From NCBI RefSeq assembly GCF_000418555.1, contig NZ_ATKM01000011.1, positions 1 to 64,000 on the forward strand: a stretch of 64,000 nucleotides of DNA. Direction: 5' to 3'. The translations under genes were made by a program, and so were the position numbers. The notes below the pieces were generated by a model. It was not told the DNA's origin, did not search any database, and worked only from the letters and a program-made list of their open reading frames with translations. Source of the stretch: Pseudomonas sp. P818. GTDB taxonomy: Bacteria > Pseudomonadota > Gammaproteobacteria > Pseudomonadales > Pseudomonadaceae. Numbering within the stretch: the stretch's first letter is position 1; each line of letters starts with the position of its first letter. Below, one piece after another: positions 16,878 through 25,834 of the stretch.

Positions 16878-17717
16878 ATGAACCAGATGACATGGGTACG
16901 TGGCGTCAATGCCACCCTGGGCAGAGTAGCTCCGCAAATGGTCGCCAGCCGTCTGCGTGAGCGTTTCATGACGCCGCGCAATCTGCCCCCGCGGGACTGG
17001 GAGCTGCCGCTGCTGACCAGTGCCGAGCGCATCACGCTGCGCTTCGGTCTCTCCGCGCTGCGCTGGGGCAGAGGCCCAACCGTGCTGCTGATGCACGGCT
17101 GGGAAGGGCGGCCGACCCAGTTCGCCAACTTGATTCGTGGTCTGGTCGATGCCGGCTACGGAGTCGTTGCACTGGACGCCCCGGCCCATGGACGTTCGCC
17201 TGGTCGCGAGGCCAACCTGGCGCTGTTCGCACGGGCATTGCTCGAAGCCGCCAGCGAGCTGCCACCGCTGAAGGCTGTGATCGGTCATTCCATGGGCGGT
17301 GCCAGCGCGCTGTTGGCAACGCAGATGGGACTGCGCACCGAGGCGCTGGTGAGCATCTCCGCGCCAAGCCGAATACTTACCGTGCTGCGCGGCTTCGCCC
17401 GCTTCATGGGGCTGCCGGCGGTGGCGCGTTCGCACTTCGTGCGCCAGGTGGAGAGGACTGCCGGCATTCCGGCGGCGCATCTCGACGTGCAGCGCTATCA
17501 ACTAGAGGTGCCGGGGCTGGTCGTGCATGCCGAGGATGATCAGGTTGTGCCCGTGAGCGAAGCTGAGCGGATTCACAGCGCCTGGTTCGACAGCCAGTTG
17601 CTGCGTTTGCCGGCCGGCGGGCATCAGCGGGTGCTGGGTGATCCGCTGCTCCTGCAGGCGGTGCTGGGGCTGCTTGGCGAGGTGCGTCAGGCGCCGTCCA
17701 AGGCGTTGGCTTCGTAG
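16878..17717 (+). CDS. Alpha/beta hydrolase
   Basis: Serine hydrolase of 279 residues. The nucleophile elbow GHSMGG lies near 136-141, oxyanion-side HGWEG near 71, the acidic member in HAEDDQVVP near 216-222, and catalytic His in GGHQRV near 248. No signal peptide is evident, so it is probably cytoplasmic. ATG 16878 is preceded by GAAGGAG at 16866-16872. It is co-directional with the TetR gene. Its 3' end overlaps the convergent diguanylate cyclase by 31 bases. Substrate unknown. Confidence 0.88.
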   Translation: MNQMTWVRGVNATLGRVAPQMVASRLRERFMTPRNLPPRDWELPLLTSAERITLRFGLSALRWGRGPTVLLMHGWEGRPTQFANLIRGLVDAGYGVVALDAPAHGRSPGREANLALFARALLEAASELPPLKAVIGHSMGGASALLATQMGLRTEALVSISAPSRILTVLRGFARFMGLPAVARSHFVRQVERTAGIPAAHLDVQRYQLEVPGLVVHAEDDQVVPVSEAERIHSAWFDSQLLRLPAGGHQRVLGDPLLLQAVLGLLGEVRQAPSKALAS

Positions 17718-19549
17718 CTGACGACCTGGTTACGACCGCCTGCCTTGGCGCGATACAGGGCGCGGTCGGCCAGCTCGAGCCAGTGCTCCCCGCTGCTCGG
17801 GTCATGCGGCACGCCGGCGTGCAGGCCGATGCTCAGGCTCAGCGGTATCGATTGCTGCTGGTAGTGACAGGGATTTCGGGCGATGTCTTCGCGCAACTGT
17901 TCGGCGAGGTCGAGTGCGCCGGTAAGATCGGTGCTGTCGAGCAGAGCGACGAACTCCTCGCCGCCGAAGCGCGCCAGCAGATCGCTGCCGCGCAGGCGTT
18001 GCTGAATGCGCTGGGCTGCATGGCGCAGGCAGGCGTCGCCAGCCAGGTGGCCATAGCGATCATTGACCTGTTTGAAGTGGTCCAGGTCCATCATCAGGAT
18101 TGCCATCGACTGTCGGCTACGCTCGGCGCGGGCGCAGGCGCGCGCCAGTTCCTCGCTCAGGGTATGGCGATTGAACAGGCCGGTGAGGCCGTCGCGGCGA
18201 TTCAGCTCCGCCAGGCGCAGATTGGCGTCGGATAGTTGCTGCAGGGTGTCCTGCAAGATTGCGGTGCGCTCCTGAACGCGCTGCTCCAGGCTTTCGCTGA
18301 TCTGCTTTTGCAGTTCCAGGTGCCTGGCCTGTTCGGCGCGCAGATGGCGCTCCTGTTCGATCAGGCGGGTCTGCGCCTGGCGCTTGGCCTCCTGGATGTG
18401 GCGGATGCGAGCCGCTAGCGCGATGGAGAAGACCGTCATCTCGATCAGCCCGCCGACCTGCTGGGCATGCAGAGTCAGCAGCGAGTAGGGCAGCAGACCG
18501 GTGCCGCTCAGAATGCTGGTGAGGCTGGCGGCGATCAGCACGAACCAGCCCAGGGCGAACAGGCGTGCGCCGGCGTAGCCATCGCGCCAGCGCAGCAGGG
18601 TGATGATGAAGGCGGCTACGGCACATGCGACCACCAACGCGAAGCTGCCAATCAGCGCCGGCGTATAAGGCCCCAGCAGCGCCATGCCGAGCACCAGCCA
18701 GGCACACGCCTTGAGTGTATGAGTGCTCCAGCGATAAGGCTTCGCGGCCTTGTCCAGCTCCAGTACGCCGTAGGTGAACTGAATGCCGAACAGCGTGGCC
18801 AGAGCCGAGGTAAGGGGGAAGCTGAGCTGATGCCAGGTAAGCGCGTTAGGCCATAGCCACTGCAAGGCGAAGCCGACCTGAATGAACTGGTAGAGGCTGA
18901 AACTGGCTACGTAGAAGCTGTACCAGAGGTAATTGCGATCACCGGTTATGCAGAAGATGGTCAGGCTGTAGATCAGCATCGCCAGCAGCGCGCCGAAGAA
19001 CAGCCCGTGCAGCAGCAGGCTGCGCTGTTGCTGATGGTTGAAGGTTTCGCGGGTCATCAGGCTGGCGCTGAGGTTGGCCGAGCCCGCTGTCTGCATGCGC
19101 AGCCAGATGCGCTGCTGTTCCTCTGCGTTCAGCTCCAGGGGGAGCGCCAGTTGACGGTAGTCGATCCAGCGCCAGTCGAAGGGGCGCTGATCGCCTGCAC
19201 GATAGACCCGCTTGCCATCCAGGCCATAGGCGTCGAGTTGATCCAGCAGCGAGTTACCGATCAGCAATATCCAGCCAAGCGAGCGATCGTGCGGGTTGTG
19301 CAGGTCCAGGCGCAACCAGTAGGCGCTTGCGCCATAACCGAAACTGGCATCGCGCCGATTGACCGGCTGCCAGGCGGAGTCGGGTAGGGCGCTGACATCG
19401 GTGAAGTCGGCCTGGCCGCTCGGGTCCTCCCAGAAATACATATAGGGGGCGGGCAGTATCTGCGCCTGGCCGCTCGGTAGCGGCAGGCTTTCTGCCCAGG
19501 TCAGTGCGGGCAGCAGCAGAAGCATCAATAGGCGCAGGGTGGCAGTCAA
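17687..19549 (-). CDS. Membrane diguanylate cyclase with 7TMR-DISM sensor
   Basis: 620 residues that would make cyclic di-GMP in response to an extracellular signal. Order: signal peptide (1-19, ending TWA), periplasmic 7TMR-DISMED2 domain (about 25-160), seven transmembrane helices (about 180-385), coiled coil (385-445), GGDEF domain (455-615). The active-site motif is GGEEF near 528, accepted in active cyclases, and RGSD nine residues before it is an intact inhibitory I-site, so product inhibition is expected. Its stop lies inside the convergent hydrolase gene. Confidence 0.93.
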   Translation of the reverse strand: MTATLRLLMLLLLPALTWAESLPLPSGQAQILPAPYMYFWEDPSGQADFTDVSALPDSAWQPVNRRDASFGYGASAYWLRLDLHNPHDRSLGWILLIGNSLLDQLDAYGLDGKRVYRAGDQRPFDWRWIDYRQLALPLELNAEEQQRIWLRMQTAGSANLSASLMTRETFNHQQQRSLLLHGLFFGALLAMLIYSLTIFCITGDRNYLWYSFYVASFSLYQFIQVGFALQWLWPNALTWHQLSFPLTSALATLFGIQFTYGVLELDKAAKPYRWSTHTLKACAWLVLGMALLGPYTPALIGSFALVVACAVAAFIITLLRWRDGYAGARLFALGWFVLIAASLTSILSGTGLLPYSLLTLHAQQVGGLIEMTVFSIALAARIRHIQEAKRQAQTRLIEQERHLRAEQARHLELQKQISESLEQRVQERTAILQDTLQQLSDANLRLAELNRRDGLTGLFNRHTLSEELARACARAERSRQSMAILMMDLDHFKQVNDRYGHLAGDACLRHAAQRIQQRLRGSDLLARFGGEEFVALLDSTDLTGALDLAEQLREDIARNPCHYQQQSIPLSLSIGLHAGVPHDPSSGEHWLELADRALYRAKAGGRNQVVSYEANALDGA

Positions 19550-19760
19550 TTGCTCGTTCTCGGTCTCTCTGGCGAGTGCGACATTATGGCGTGGCGCAAT
19601 GTGGCGATGAAAGCTCGGCGCTGCACGCCTTGGCAGTGCGGCGTATCATGCTGCACCTGATCGGGTGGCCGTCGAGAAGGCATGGCGGCCATGTTCTGAT
19701 GAATTGGATCACTGAGCCTGGCGCGAGTCCGCGTGCCGGCTGCAACCTGGAGGTACCGCC

Positions 19761-20210
19761 ATGAATTGGGAGCTGCCCGCGCCCTTCGTCATCGATATCG
19801 AAGTGACGGCAGAGGATATCGACGGCCTTGGCCATGCCAACAACGCGGTATACGTCAGTTGGTTGGAGCGCTGTGCCTGGCGTCATTCCCAGTTCCTGGG
19901 GCTGGATCTGGTCGAGTACCGCCGCCTGGATCGAGCCATGGCCGTGGTGCGCCATGAGATCGATTATCTGGCCAGCGCCTATGAGGGACAGCAGTTGCAG
20001 ATGGGGACCTGGATCGTCGAGTCCGATCAGCGCCTGAAGATGGATCGGCGTTTCCAGTTGGTACGCCCCGAGGATGGGCTGACCCTGCTCAGGGCCAAGA
20101 CCACCTTCGTCTGTATCGAGTTGTCCAGCGGACGACCCAAGCGTATGCCGGTGGAGTTCGTCGACGGTTATGGCAAGGCGCTGACGCAGCCGTATCCGCT
20201 GGAGCTGTAA
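19761..20210 (+). CDS. HotDog-fold acyl-CoA thioesterase (4-hydroxybenzoyl-CoA thioesterase/YbgC type)
   Basis: 149-residue single HotDog domain. The catalytic-type segment DGLGHANNAVYVSWLERCAW near residues 17-37 has the D-x-x-G-H-x-N-N pattern of YbgC-like thioesterases. It would hydrolyse acyl-CoA to free acid and CoA in the cytoplasm. ATG 19761 follows GGAGG at 19749-19753. It stands alone between a divergent diguanylate cyclase and a convergent small gene. Substrate not inferable. Confidence 0.88.
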   Translation: MNWELPAPFVIDIEVTAEDIDGLGHANNAVYVSWLERCAWRHSQFLGLDLVEYRRLDRAMAVVRHEIDYLASAYEGQQLQMGTWIVESDQRLKMDRRFQLVRPEDGLTLLRAKTTFVCIELSSGRPKRMPVEFVDGYGKALTQPYPLEL

Positions 20211-20216
20211 CGCTGC

Positions 20217-20612
20217 TCAGTCGATCACTGGGGCGAGGAACACCTGCTCTGGCTCGACCACTACGGCGAACTGGCGGGTTTCACCGGGGCGCAGCAATAC
20301 CGATTGCGCGACATCGGGGCCGCGTCCGCCGCAATAACCGTCCGGCGAAAGGGCCACGGCGACGCTCAGCTCGCCGCTTGGCAGGTCCAGGCTGGTGTGC
20401 TCACCGGGGCCAAGTTTCGCCACCACCTGCTGGTTGACGTAAAGCTCGATGTCGCAGGCGTTCGGTGCGTTGTTGTCGCGGCTGAAGATCAGTCGAGCCG
20501 GCGCCTCGGCCACCGGGTCTGGCGGAGTCTGTTCGATATCCGCGGGCAGTGGATCGCTGGCCTGTGTGGTCAGGCAGCACAGACCCAGAACGATCAGCGC
20601 GAGATAACGCAT
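20217..20612 (-). CDS. Hypothetical exported protein
   Basis: 131 residues from ATG 20612, which has AGGAGG at 20618-20623. A Sec signal peptide (MRYLALIVLGLCCLTTQAS, about 1-19) is followed by a Pro-rich linker and a small beta-rich domain with two cysteines (NACDIEL and DGYCGGRG) that could form a disulfide in the periplasm. No family was recognised. The reading frame extends upstream to 20693, but that part lacks export features. It converges on the thioesterase gene with 6 bases between the stops. Confidence 0.7.
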   Translation of the reverse strand: MRYLALIVLGLCCLTTQASDPLPADIEQTPPDPVAEAPARLIFSRDNNAPNACDIELYVNQQVVAKLGPGEHTSLDLPSGELSVAVALSPDGYCGGRGPDVAQSVLLRPGETRQFAVVVEPEQVFLAPVID

Positions 20613-20791
20613 GGCGAGCCTCCTGTTTTGCGGTTGGCCAGTGTGGCCCATCTTGCGTGCCATGCGCGACCCCTGCGCTTGCGAGACGCTCACCTAAAGC
20701 CATCCCGCTGCTTTTGTCCGGCGTCTGACTCTCGCTCGACGACCTTTCGTGCAGAACCTAAACTGTGCGCCCCATTTTTTCGGACTACCTC

Positions 20792-21742
20792 ATGCAAATC
20801 GCCCTGGCGCCCATGGAGGGGCTGGTCGACGAGATTCTGCGCGACGTGCTGACCCGCATCGGTGGCATCGACTGGTGCGTCACCGAGTTCATTCGGGTGA
20901 GCGAGCGGCTGTTGCCCGCGGCCACTTACCACAAGCTGGCGCCCGAGCTGTTCAACGGCTCGCGCACCCAGGCCGGTACGCCGATGCGCGTACAGTTTCT
21001 CGGCTCCGACCCGCAATGCCTGGCCGACAACGCCGCCTATGCCTGTACGCTCGGTGCGCCCGTGATCGATCTCAACTTCGGTTGCCCGGCCAAGACGGTG
21101 AACAAGTCGCGTGGCGGCGCGGTGCTGCTCAAGGAGCCGGAGTTGTTGCATGCCATCGTTCGGGAGGTCCGGCGCACGGTGCCGGCCGAGATTCCGGTGA
21201 CGGCGAAGATGCGCCTGGGCTTCGAGGGCAAGGAGGGCGCACTGGACTGCGCGCGGGCGCTCGCCGAAGGCGGTGCGAGCCAGATCGTCGTGCATGCGCG
21301 CACCAAGGTCGAGGGTTACAAGCCGCCGGCTCACTGGGAGTGGGTGGCACGGGTGCAGGAGGTGGTCGGGGTACCGGTGTTCGCCAATGGTGAAGTGTGG
21401 ACGCTGGACGATTGGCGCCGCTGCCGTGAAATCAGCGGCGTGGATGACATCATGCTGGGACGTGGCCTGGTATCGCGTCCCGGCCTGGCGCGGCAGATCG
21501 CTGCGGTCAGGGCGGGTGAGACGCCCGAGGAAATGAGCTGGGCCGAACTGCAGCCGCTGCTGCTCGATTTCTGGCAGCAGGCACGGCGCAAGCTGGCGCC
21601 ACGCTATGCGCCGGGGCGCCTGAAGCAGTGGCTGGCGATGCTTACGCGTACCTATCCCGAGGCCGTGACGTTGTTTGCCGAGGTTCGCCGCGAGCAGGAT
21701 TGCGAGCGTATCGACCGCTTGCTGGCTGCACCCACGGCGTAG
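20792..21742 (+). CDS. dusC: tRNA-dihydrouridine(16) synthase
   Basis: Flavin-dependent tRNA reductase forming dihydrouridine in the D loop, 316 residues. [16 protein letters not shown] at the N-terminus and the proton-donor Cys in [15 protein letters not shown] (Cys near residue 98) mark the Dus family. [14 protein letters not shown] fits the DusC subgroup rather than DusA or DusB. GTG 20765 is an in-frame alternative start, but ATG 20792 gives the family N-terminus; neither has a strong ribosome-binding site. Confidence 0.88.
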   Translation: MQIALAPMEGLVDEILRDVLTRIGGIDWCVTEFIRVSERLLPAATYHKLAPELFNGSRTQAGTPMRVQFLGSDPQCLADNAAYACTLGAPVIDLNFGCPAKTVNKSRGGAVLLKEPELLHAIVREVRRTVPAEIPVTAKMRLGFEGKEGALDCARALAEGGASQIVVHARTKVEGYKPPAHWEWVARVQEVVGVPVFANGEVWTLDDWRRCREISGVDDIMLGRGLVSRPGLARQIAAVRAGETPEEMSWAELQPLLLDFWQQARRKLAPRYAPGRLKQWLAMLTRTYPEAVTLFAEVRREQDCERIDRLLAAPTA

Positions 21743-21793
21743 GAGCGAGCTCTGCTCGCGAAAGTGCGTTCGCGAGCAGAGCTCGCCCCTACG
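21738..21793. repeat. REP-type palindrome (GAGCGAGCTCTGCTCGCGAA)
   Basis: CGTAGGAGCGAGCTCTGCTC faces GAGCAGAGCTCGCCCCTACG. It begins at the dusC stop. A second copy is at 44271-44338. Confidence 0.8.
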
Positions 21794-21844
21794 CCATCCT
21801 CATTCTTGCGTGCGCAGATAATGCATGCCTTGAAATTCTTCTGG

Positions 21845-21925
21845 CCGACCTCAGATAAGTGACTGCGGGATGCCGAAGTCGGGTTCCGCGATATGAACCT
21901 TGCTGATATTTTCAGGAGAATACTC
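21845..21925 (+). promoter_or_regulatory. ROSE-like RNA thermometer in the ibpA 5' leader
   Basis: CTTGCTGA (21900-21907) can pair with TCAGGAG (21919-21925), which contains the ribosome-binding site, if one G of TTGCT is bulged; this UYGCU/AGGA pairing is the signature of ROSE thermometers in front of small heat-shock genes. An upstream GC-rich hairpin (GCGG...CCGC, about 21863-21889) fits the multi-stem ROSE layout. Melting on heating would free the ribosome-binding site. Confidence 0.7.
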
Positions 21926-22375
21926 ATGAGCAACGTACTGTCTCTGGCCCCTCTGTTCCGCCAGTCCGTCGGTTTCGACCGTTTCAACGATCTTTTCGAA
22001 TCTGCCCTGCGCAGCAATGACGCTGGCAGTTCCTACCCGCCCTATAACGTCGAGAAGCACGGCGAAGACCATTACCGCATCGTGGTCGCGGCTGCCGGCT
22101 TCGAGGAAGACGACCTGGAGTTGCAGGTCGAGCGCGGCGTACTGACCGTGGTCGGCAACAAGCGTGATCGCAGCGCCGAGAGCATCAGCTACCTGCATCA
22201 GGGTATCGCCCAGCGCGCGTTCAAGCTGTCCTTCCGCCTGGCCGACCATATCGAGGTCAAGGGCGCCAATCTGGTCAACGGCCTGCTCCATGTCGAGCTG
22301 GAGCGCATCGTGCCGGAAGAGGCCAAGGCCAAGCGCATCCCCATCGGCAGTCAGCGTCCTGCGCTGGAAAACTGA
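21926..22375 (+). CDS. ibpA: Small heat-shock protein, Hsp20/IbpA family
   Basis: ATP-independent holdase chaperone of 149 residues that binds unfolding proteins. A short N-terminal arm (FRQSVGFDRFNDLFESAL) is followed by an alpha-crystallin domain (about 36-125) with NVEKHGEDHYRIVVAAAGF, and a C-terminal KRIPI I-x-I-type tail. ATG 21926 with AGGAG is chosen over in-frame ATG 21893, because the latter lies inside the predicted thermometer hairpin. A CCTTGAAA at 21828-21835 is a possible heat-shock sigma -35, but the -10 is unconvincing. Confidence 0.93.
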   Translation: MSNVLSLAPLFRQSVGFDRFNDLFESALRSNDAGSSYPPYNVEKHGEDHYRIVVAAAGFEEDDLELQVERGVLTVVGNKRDRSAESISYLHQGIAQRAFKLSFRLADHIEVKGANLVNGLLHVELERIVPEEAKAKRIPIGSQRPALEN

Positions 22376-22389
22376 GTCGATGCTGATAA

Positions 22390-22417
22390 AAAAAGGCGCC
22401 CCGCAGGGCGCCTTTTT
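22390..22417. terminator. Bidirectional terminator between ibpA and the GGDEF-EAL gene
   Basis: A perfect 12-bp inverted repeat (AAAAAGGCGCCC / GGGCGCCTTTTT) with a 4-base loop, placed between convergent stops and usable from both sides. Confidence 0.9.
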
Positions 22418-22431
22418 CGTTCGCCTCGGTT

Positions 22432-25400
22432 TCAGCCGTGCTGCAAGTTCAGTAGCGCTCGGAAGGCTTCCTGCGGTAGCGGTTTGCTGAACAGGTAGCC
22501 CTGATAGAGATGACAGCCCTGCGACTGCAGGAACTCCAGTTGGTCCTGCTGCTCGACACCCTCGGCGATCAGCGCCAGGCCAAGACTGCGCGCCATGGCG
22601 ACGATGGCGCGGATGATCTCGGCATCGTTGGGGTCGTTGGTCGCATCGCGTACGAACGACTGGTCGATCTTCAGCATGTCCACCGGTAGGCGCTTGAGAT
22701 AGGTCAGCGAGCTGTAGCCGGTGCCGAAGTCGTCCATGGCGAAGCTGACGCCGTGCTTCTTCAGGCGCAGCATCTTGCCCACGGTGTCGTCGATGTTCTG
22801 AATGACGATGCCCTCGGTAATCTCCAATTTGAGCATGGCGTTGGGCAACTGGCTGTCGCGCAGGCTGCTGGCGACTCGTTCGACGAAATCGTGCTGGCGG
22901 AACTGCCGGGGGCTGATGTTGACGCACAGGCTGAAGCGCTCGCCATCGACCAGGCCGTCAGCCAGCAGCCGGGAACAGAAGTGACAGGCCTCGGCCAGCA
23001 CCCAGCCGCCGACCTCGACGATCAACCCGCTTTCCTCCAGCACCTGAATGAATTGCGCCGGCGACTGCGGCCCCAGTTGTGGGTGTTGCCAGCGCAGCAA
23101 GGCTTCCGCACCGACCACCTTGCCGTCACGGGCGTCGACCTGGGGCTGAAAGTGCAGCTCGAATTCGCCGCGCGCCAGCGCCAGGCGCAGATCGTTCTCC
23201 AGGCGCAGGCGTGCGCTGGCAGCGTCCTGCATGGTGGTGCGAAACAGCTGGATGGCGTTGCGGCCGGAGTCCTTGGCGCGGTAGAGGGCGATATCGGCGC
23301 GTTTGAGCAGATCTGCCGGATTGTTGCCATGGTCCGGAATCAGGGCGACGCCGATGCTCGGCGTCACCTGCAGACGATGGCCGTCCAGCAGCATCGGTTC
23401 GGCGAGCAGCTGGCGCAGTTTGTCGGCCACCTGGCGGACGTGGCGGGTGACTTCCGAGCGTTTACCCTCCAGCCCCGAGAGCAGCACCACGAATTCGTCG
23501 CCGCCCAGGCGCGCCACGGTGTCTTCCAGGCGCACGCTGGCCTCCAGGCGTGCGGTGATCAGGCGCAGCACGGAGTCGCCGACGGGGTGGCCGAGCGAAT
23601 CGTTGATGTGCTTGAAGTGATCCAGATCGAGGAACAGCAAGGCGCCGCGCAGGTCGTGGCGCTTTAGCAGGGCGATCTGCTGCGTCAGGCGGTCCATCAG
23701 CAGGGCGCGATTGGGCAGATTGGTCAACGCATCGTGATAGGCCAGGTGCTGAACCTGCGCCTGGGCCTGCTTGAGCTCGCTGATGTCGCGTGCGGTCAGC
23801 AGCAGGCAGGGAATGCCATCTAGCTCGATGGGCTGTACGGAGACGTCTACCAGGCGTACTTCGCCGTTGCGGTGCTTGCCGTGCATTTCCTGGTGCAGCA
23901 CCTGGCCATTGCGAGCCAGTTGCTCGAGCAGGCGCTGACGCTCTTCGGGGAAGGCCCAGATGTCCATCTCGAAGGCCGTGCGCCCGACCACCTCGTCCGG
24001 CGAATAGCCGGTGAGGCGGGTGAAACCTTCATTGACTTCGATGTAGCGCGCAGTGTCGCGCTCGGTGATGGTGATGGCGTCTGGGCTGGAATGGAACGCC
24101 TTGGCGAACTTCTCCTCCGACGCTCTGACGCGCTGCTCACGCAGAACCCGTTCGCTGATGTCGACCAGCGTACCAACCATGCGCAGTGGCTGGCCGGCAT
24201 CATCCAACTGCAGCTTGGCGGTGCTCTCGAGATAGCGCAGGCCGCCATTTTCCAGCTGCACGCGGTAGGTGACCTGATAGTGGCTGCGGCCTTCCCGTAC
24301 CAGGCGCTGATAGCTTTGGCGCAGGTGGTGGCGGTCTTCCATCGGTACGTGGCGGAAAAAGTCGAGGAAGGCACCTTCGAACGGTTCTGCTCGCAGACCT
24401 TGCAGTTGCGAGGCCCGCGCACTGGCAATCAGTCGGCTGCCGGGGATATGCCAGTCCCAGGTGCCGAGATCGGCCGACTCCAGGGCAAGACGCAGGCGCT
24501 GCCTGCTTTCGTTGAGCGCCTGCTCCTGAGCCTGCTGTTCGGTGATGTTGCGCACGGTGAGCACCAGGCAGCTGGTGCCGTTGAGTTCGATTTCGCCACC
24601 GAACAGCAGGTTGCTGGTGACGCTGCCATCGCGGCTGAACAGGCGCACTTCGAGGTTGTCCAGGCCGCCGCTGCGCACAGCTTCGAGCATACGCTGACGG
24701 TCACCGGGGTCAGCCCAGATGCCCAGCTCCAGGGACGTGCGACCCACGGCCTCGGCGGACCTCCAGCCAAATTGCTGTTCGAAACTCGGGTTGACCTCGA
24801 TGAAGCGCCCAGTTTCGCGATCGGTGATGGCTACGGCGTCCGGCGTGTGCATGAAAGCCTTGGCGAATTTTTCCTCGCTGGCGCGCAGCGCATTTTCCGC
24901 GCGTTTGCGTTCGCTGGTATCGAGGAAGGTACAGAGCAGCAGGCGGTCGCCCTGCAGTTCGATGTACTGGCTCGACAGCACGCCGTCGAGAATGGCACCG
25001 TCGCGGGTGCGCAGCTGCACGTCCTGGATCACTGGCTCGTGGCTTAGCGGTGCCTGCTGGCGCAGGTAATCACGCTGGCTGGCGTGCACCCACAGATTCA
25101 GTTCGTGAGTAGGGCGGCCAATGATGTCGCTGGCGCTCCAGCCGAACGCGTGGGTGAAATGCTGGTTGACCTCGACGATCTCGCTGTTGTCGTAGCGCAC
25201 CAGCATCATGATGTCCGGGCTCAGGCGGAACAGGCTGGCGAAGCGCTCTTCGGATGCGCGCAAGGCTTCTGCACGCTCCTGCTGGGCACTGATGTCTCGG
25301 ATCACGCCGAACATCCGGGGGCGGCCGTCAGCCTCGCGTTGCAGGCTGCCGGTAATCTCCAGCCAGTGCAGGCTGCCATCCGGCCAGCGGATGCGGTGGC

Positions 25401-25719
25401 GCAGGGCGTTGGAGATCTGTTCGCCCTTGAGGATGGCTTCGAATTTCGCCAGGACGTCGGCGCGCTCCTCCTCAGGAATCAGATCGATGTAATGCAGCTC
25501 CCGCGTCAACGGGCGATTGGGGTCGAGGCCGAACAACGCCTGGGCGCCGCGTGACCAGTTCACCTGGCCGCTGCGAATGTCCCAGTACCAGGTGCCGAGT
25601 TCCGCACCATTGAGCGCGGCCAGCAAACGCTGTGCGTCCTGCCAGGTCTGCTCGAATTCGGCGGGGTCCATCGCCGGTATGTGTGGCAGGGGCGGGGTCT
25701 GGTCAGTCGATCTGGCCAT
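22432..25719 (-). CDS. Five-PAS GGDEF-EAL cyclic di-GMP protein
   Basis: Large 1095-residue cytoplasmic signalling protein without transmembrane segments. It has about five consecutive PAS/PAC modules (roughly 18-140, 150-270, 275-395, 400-520, 525-650), then GGDEF (about 660-820) and EAL (about 835-1090). ARLGGDEFVVLL near 741 is an intact cyclase motif; GAEALLRWQHP near 868 and DDFGTGYSSLTYLKR are intact phosphodiesterase motifs, so both activities are possible. PAS modules 3 and 5 are near-duplicates (ASEEKFAKAF ... PDA), suggesting internal duplication. Ligands or cofactors of the PAS domains are unknown. Confidence 0.93.
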   Translation of the reverse strand: MARSTDQTPPLPHIPAMDPAEFEQTWQDAQRLLAALNGAELGTWYWDIRSGQVNWSRGAQALFGLDPNRPLTRELHYIDLIPEEERADVLAKFEAILKGEQISNALRHRIRWPDGSLHWLEITGSLQREADGRPRMFGVIRDISAQQERAEALRASEERFASLFRLSPDIMMLVRYDNSEIVEVNQHFTHAFGWSASDIIGRPTHELNLWVHASQRDYLRQQAPLSHEPVIQDVQLRTRDGAILDGVLSSQYIELQGDRLLLCTFLDTSERKRAENALRASEEKFAKAFMHTPDAVAITDRETGRFIEVNPSFEQQFGWRSAEAVGRTSLELGIWADPGDRQRMLEAVRSGGLDNLEVRLFSRDGSVTSNLLFGGEIELNGTSCLVLTVRNITEQQAQEQALNESRQRLRLALESADLGTWDWHIPGSRLIASARASQLQGLRAEPFEGAFLDFFRHVPMEDRHHLRQSYQRLVREGRSHYQVTYRVQLENGGLRYLESTAKLQLDDAGQPLRMVGTLVDISERVLREQRVRASEEKFAKAFHSSPDAITITERDTARYIEVNEGFTRLTGYSPDEVVGRTAFEMDIWAFPEERQRLLEQLARNGQVLHQEMHGKHRNGEVRLVDVSVQPIELDGIPCLLLTARDISELKQAQAQVQHLAYHDALTNLPNRALLMDRLTQQIALLKRHDLRGALLFLDLDHFKHINDSLGHPVGDSVLRLITARLEASVRLEDTVARLGGDEFVVLLSGLEGKRSEVTRHVRQVADKLRQLLAEPMLLDGHRLQVTPSIGVALIPDHGNNPADLLKRADIALYRAKDSGRNAIQLFRTTMQDAASARLRLENDLRLALARGEFELHFQPQVDARDGKVVGAEALLRWQHPQLGPQSPAQFIQVLEESGLIVEVGGWVLAEACHFCSRLLADGLVDGERFSLCVNISPRQFRQHDFVERVASSLRDSQLPNAMLKLEITEGIVIQNIDDTVGKMLRLKKHGVSFAMDDFGTGYSSLTYLKRLPVDMLKIDQSFVRDATNDPNDAEIIRAIVAMARSLGLALIAEGVEQQDQLEFLQSQGCHLYQGYLFSKPLPQEAFRALLNLQHG

Positions 25720-25765
25720 GGCCGAACCGTTCTCCGGAATGCGCGATGCGCGGGGCGGGCATTAA

Positions 25766-25834
25766 TGGCACGTAGGCACTTTTATTGTTCTGTCGCCACG
25801 TTAGTCTGATGCCGGCCGCCTATGCAAGGTCGTC
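25766..25834. repeat. Split direct-repeat copy matching the lysR 3' coding region
   Basis: Bases 25766-25787 (22) equal 25898-25919, and 25820-25834 (15) equal 25920-25934. In the second place the two blocks are contiguous; here they are separated by 32 bases. This copy contains the lysR stop codon and downstream DNA. Confidence 0.8.
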
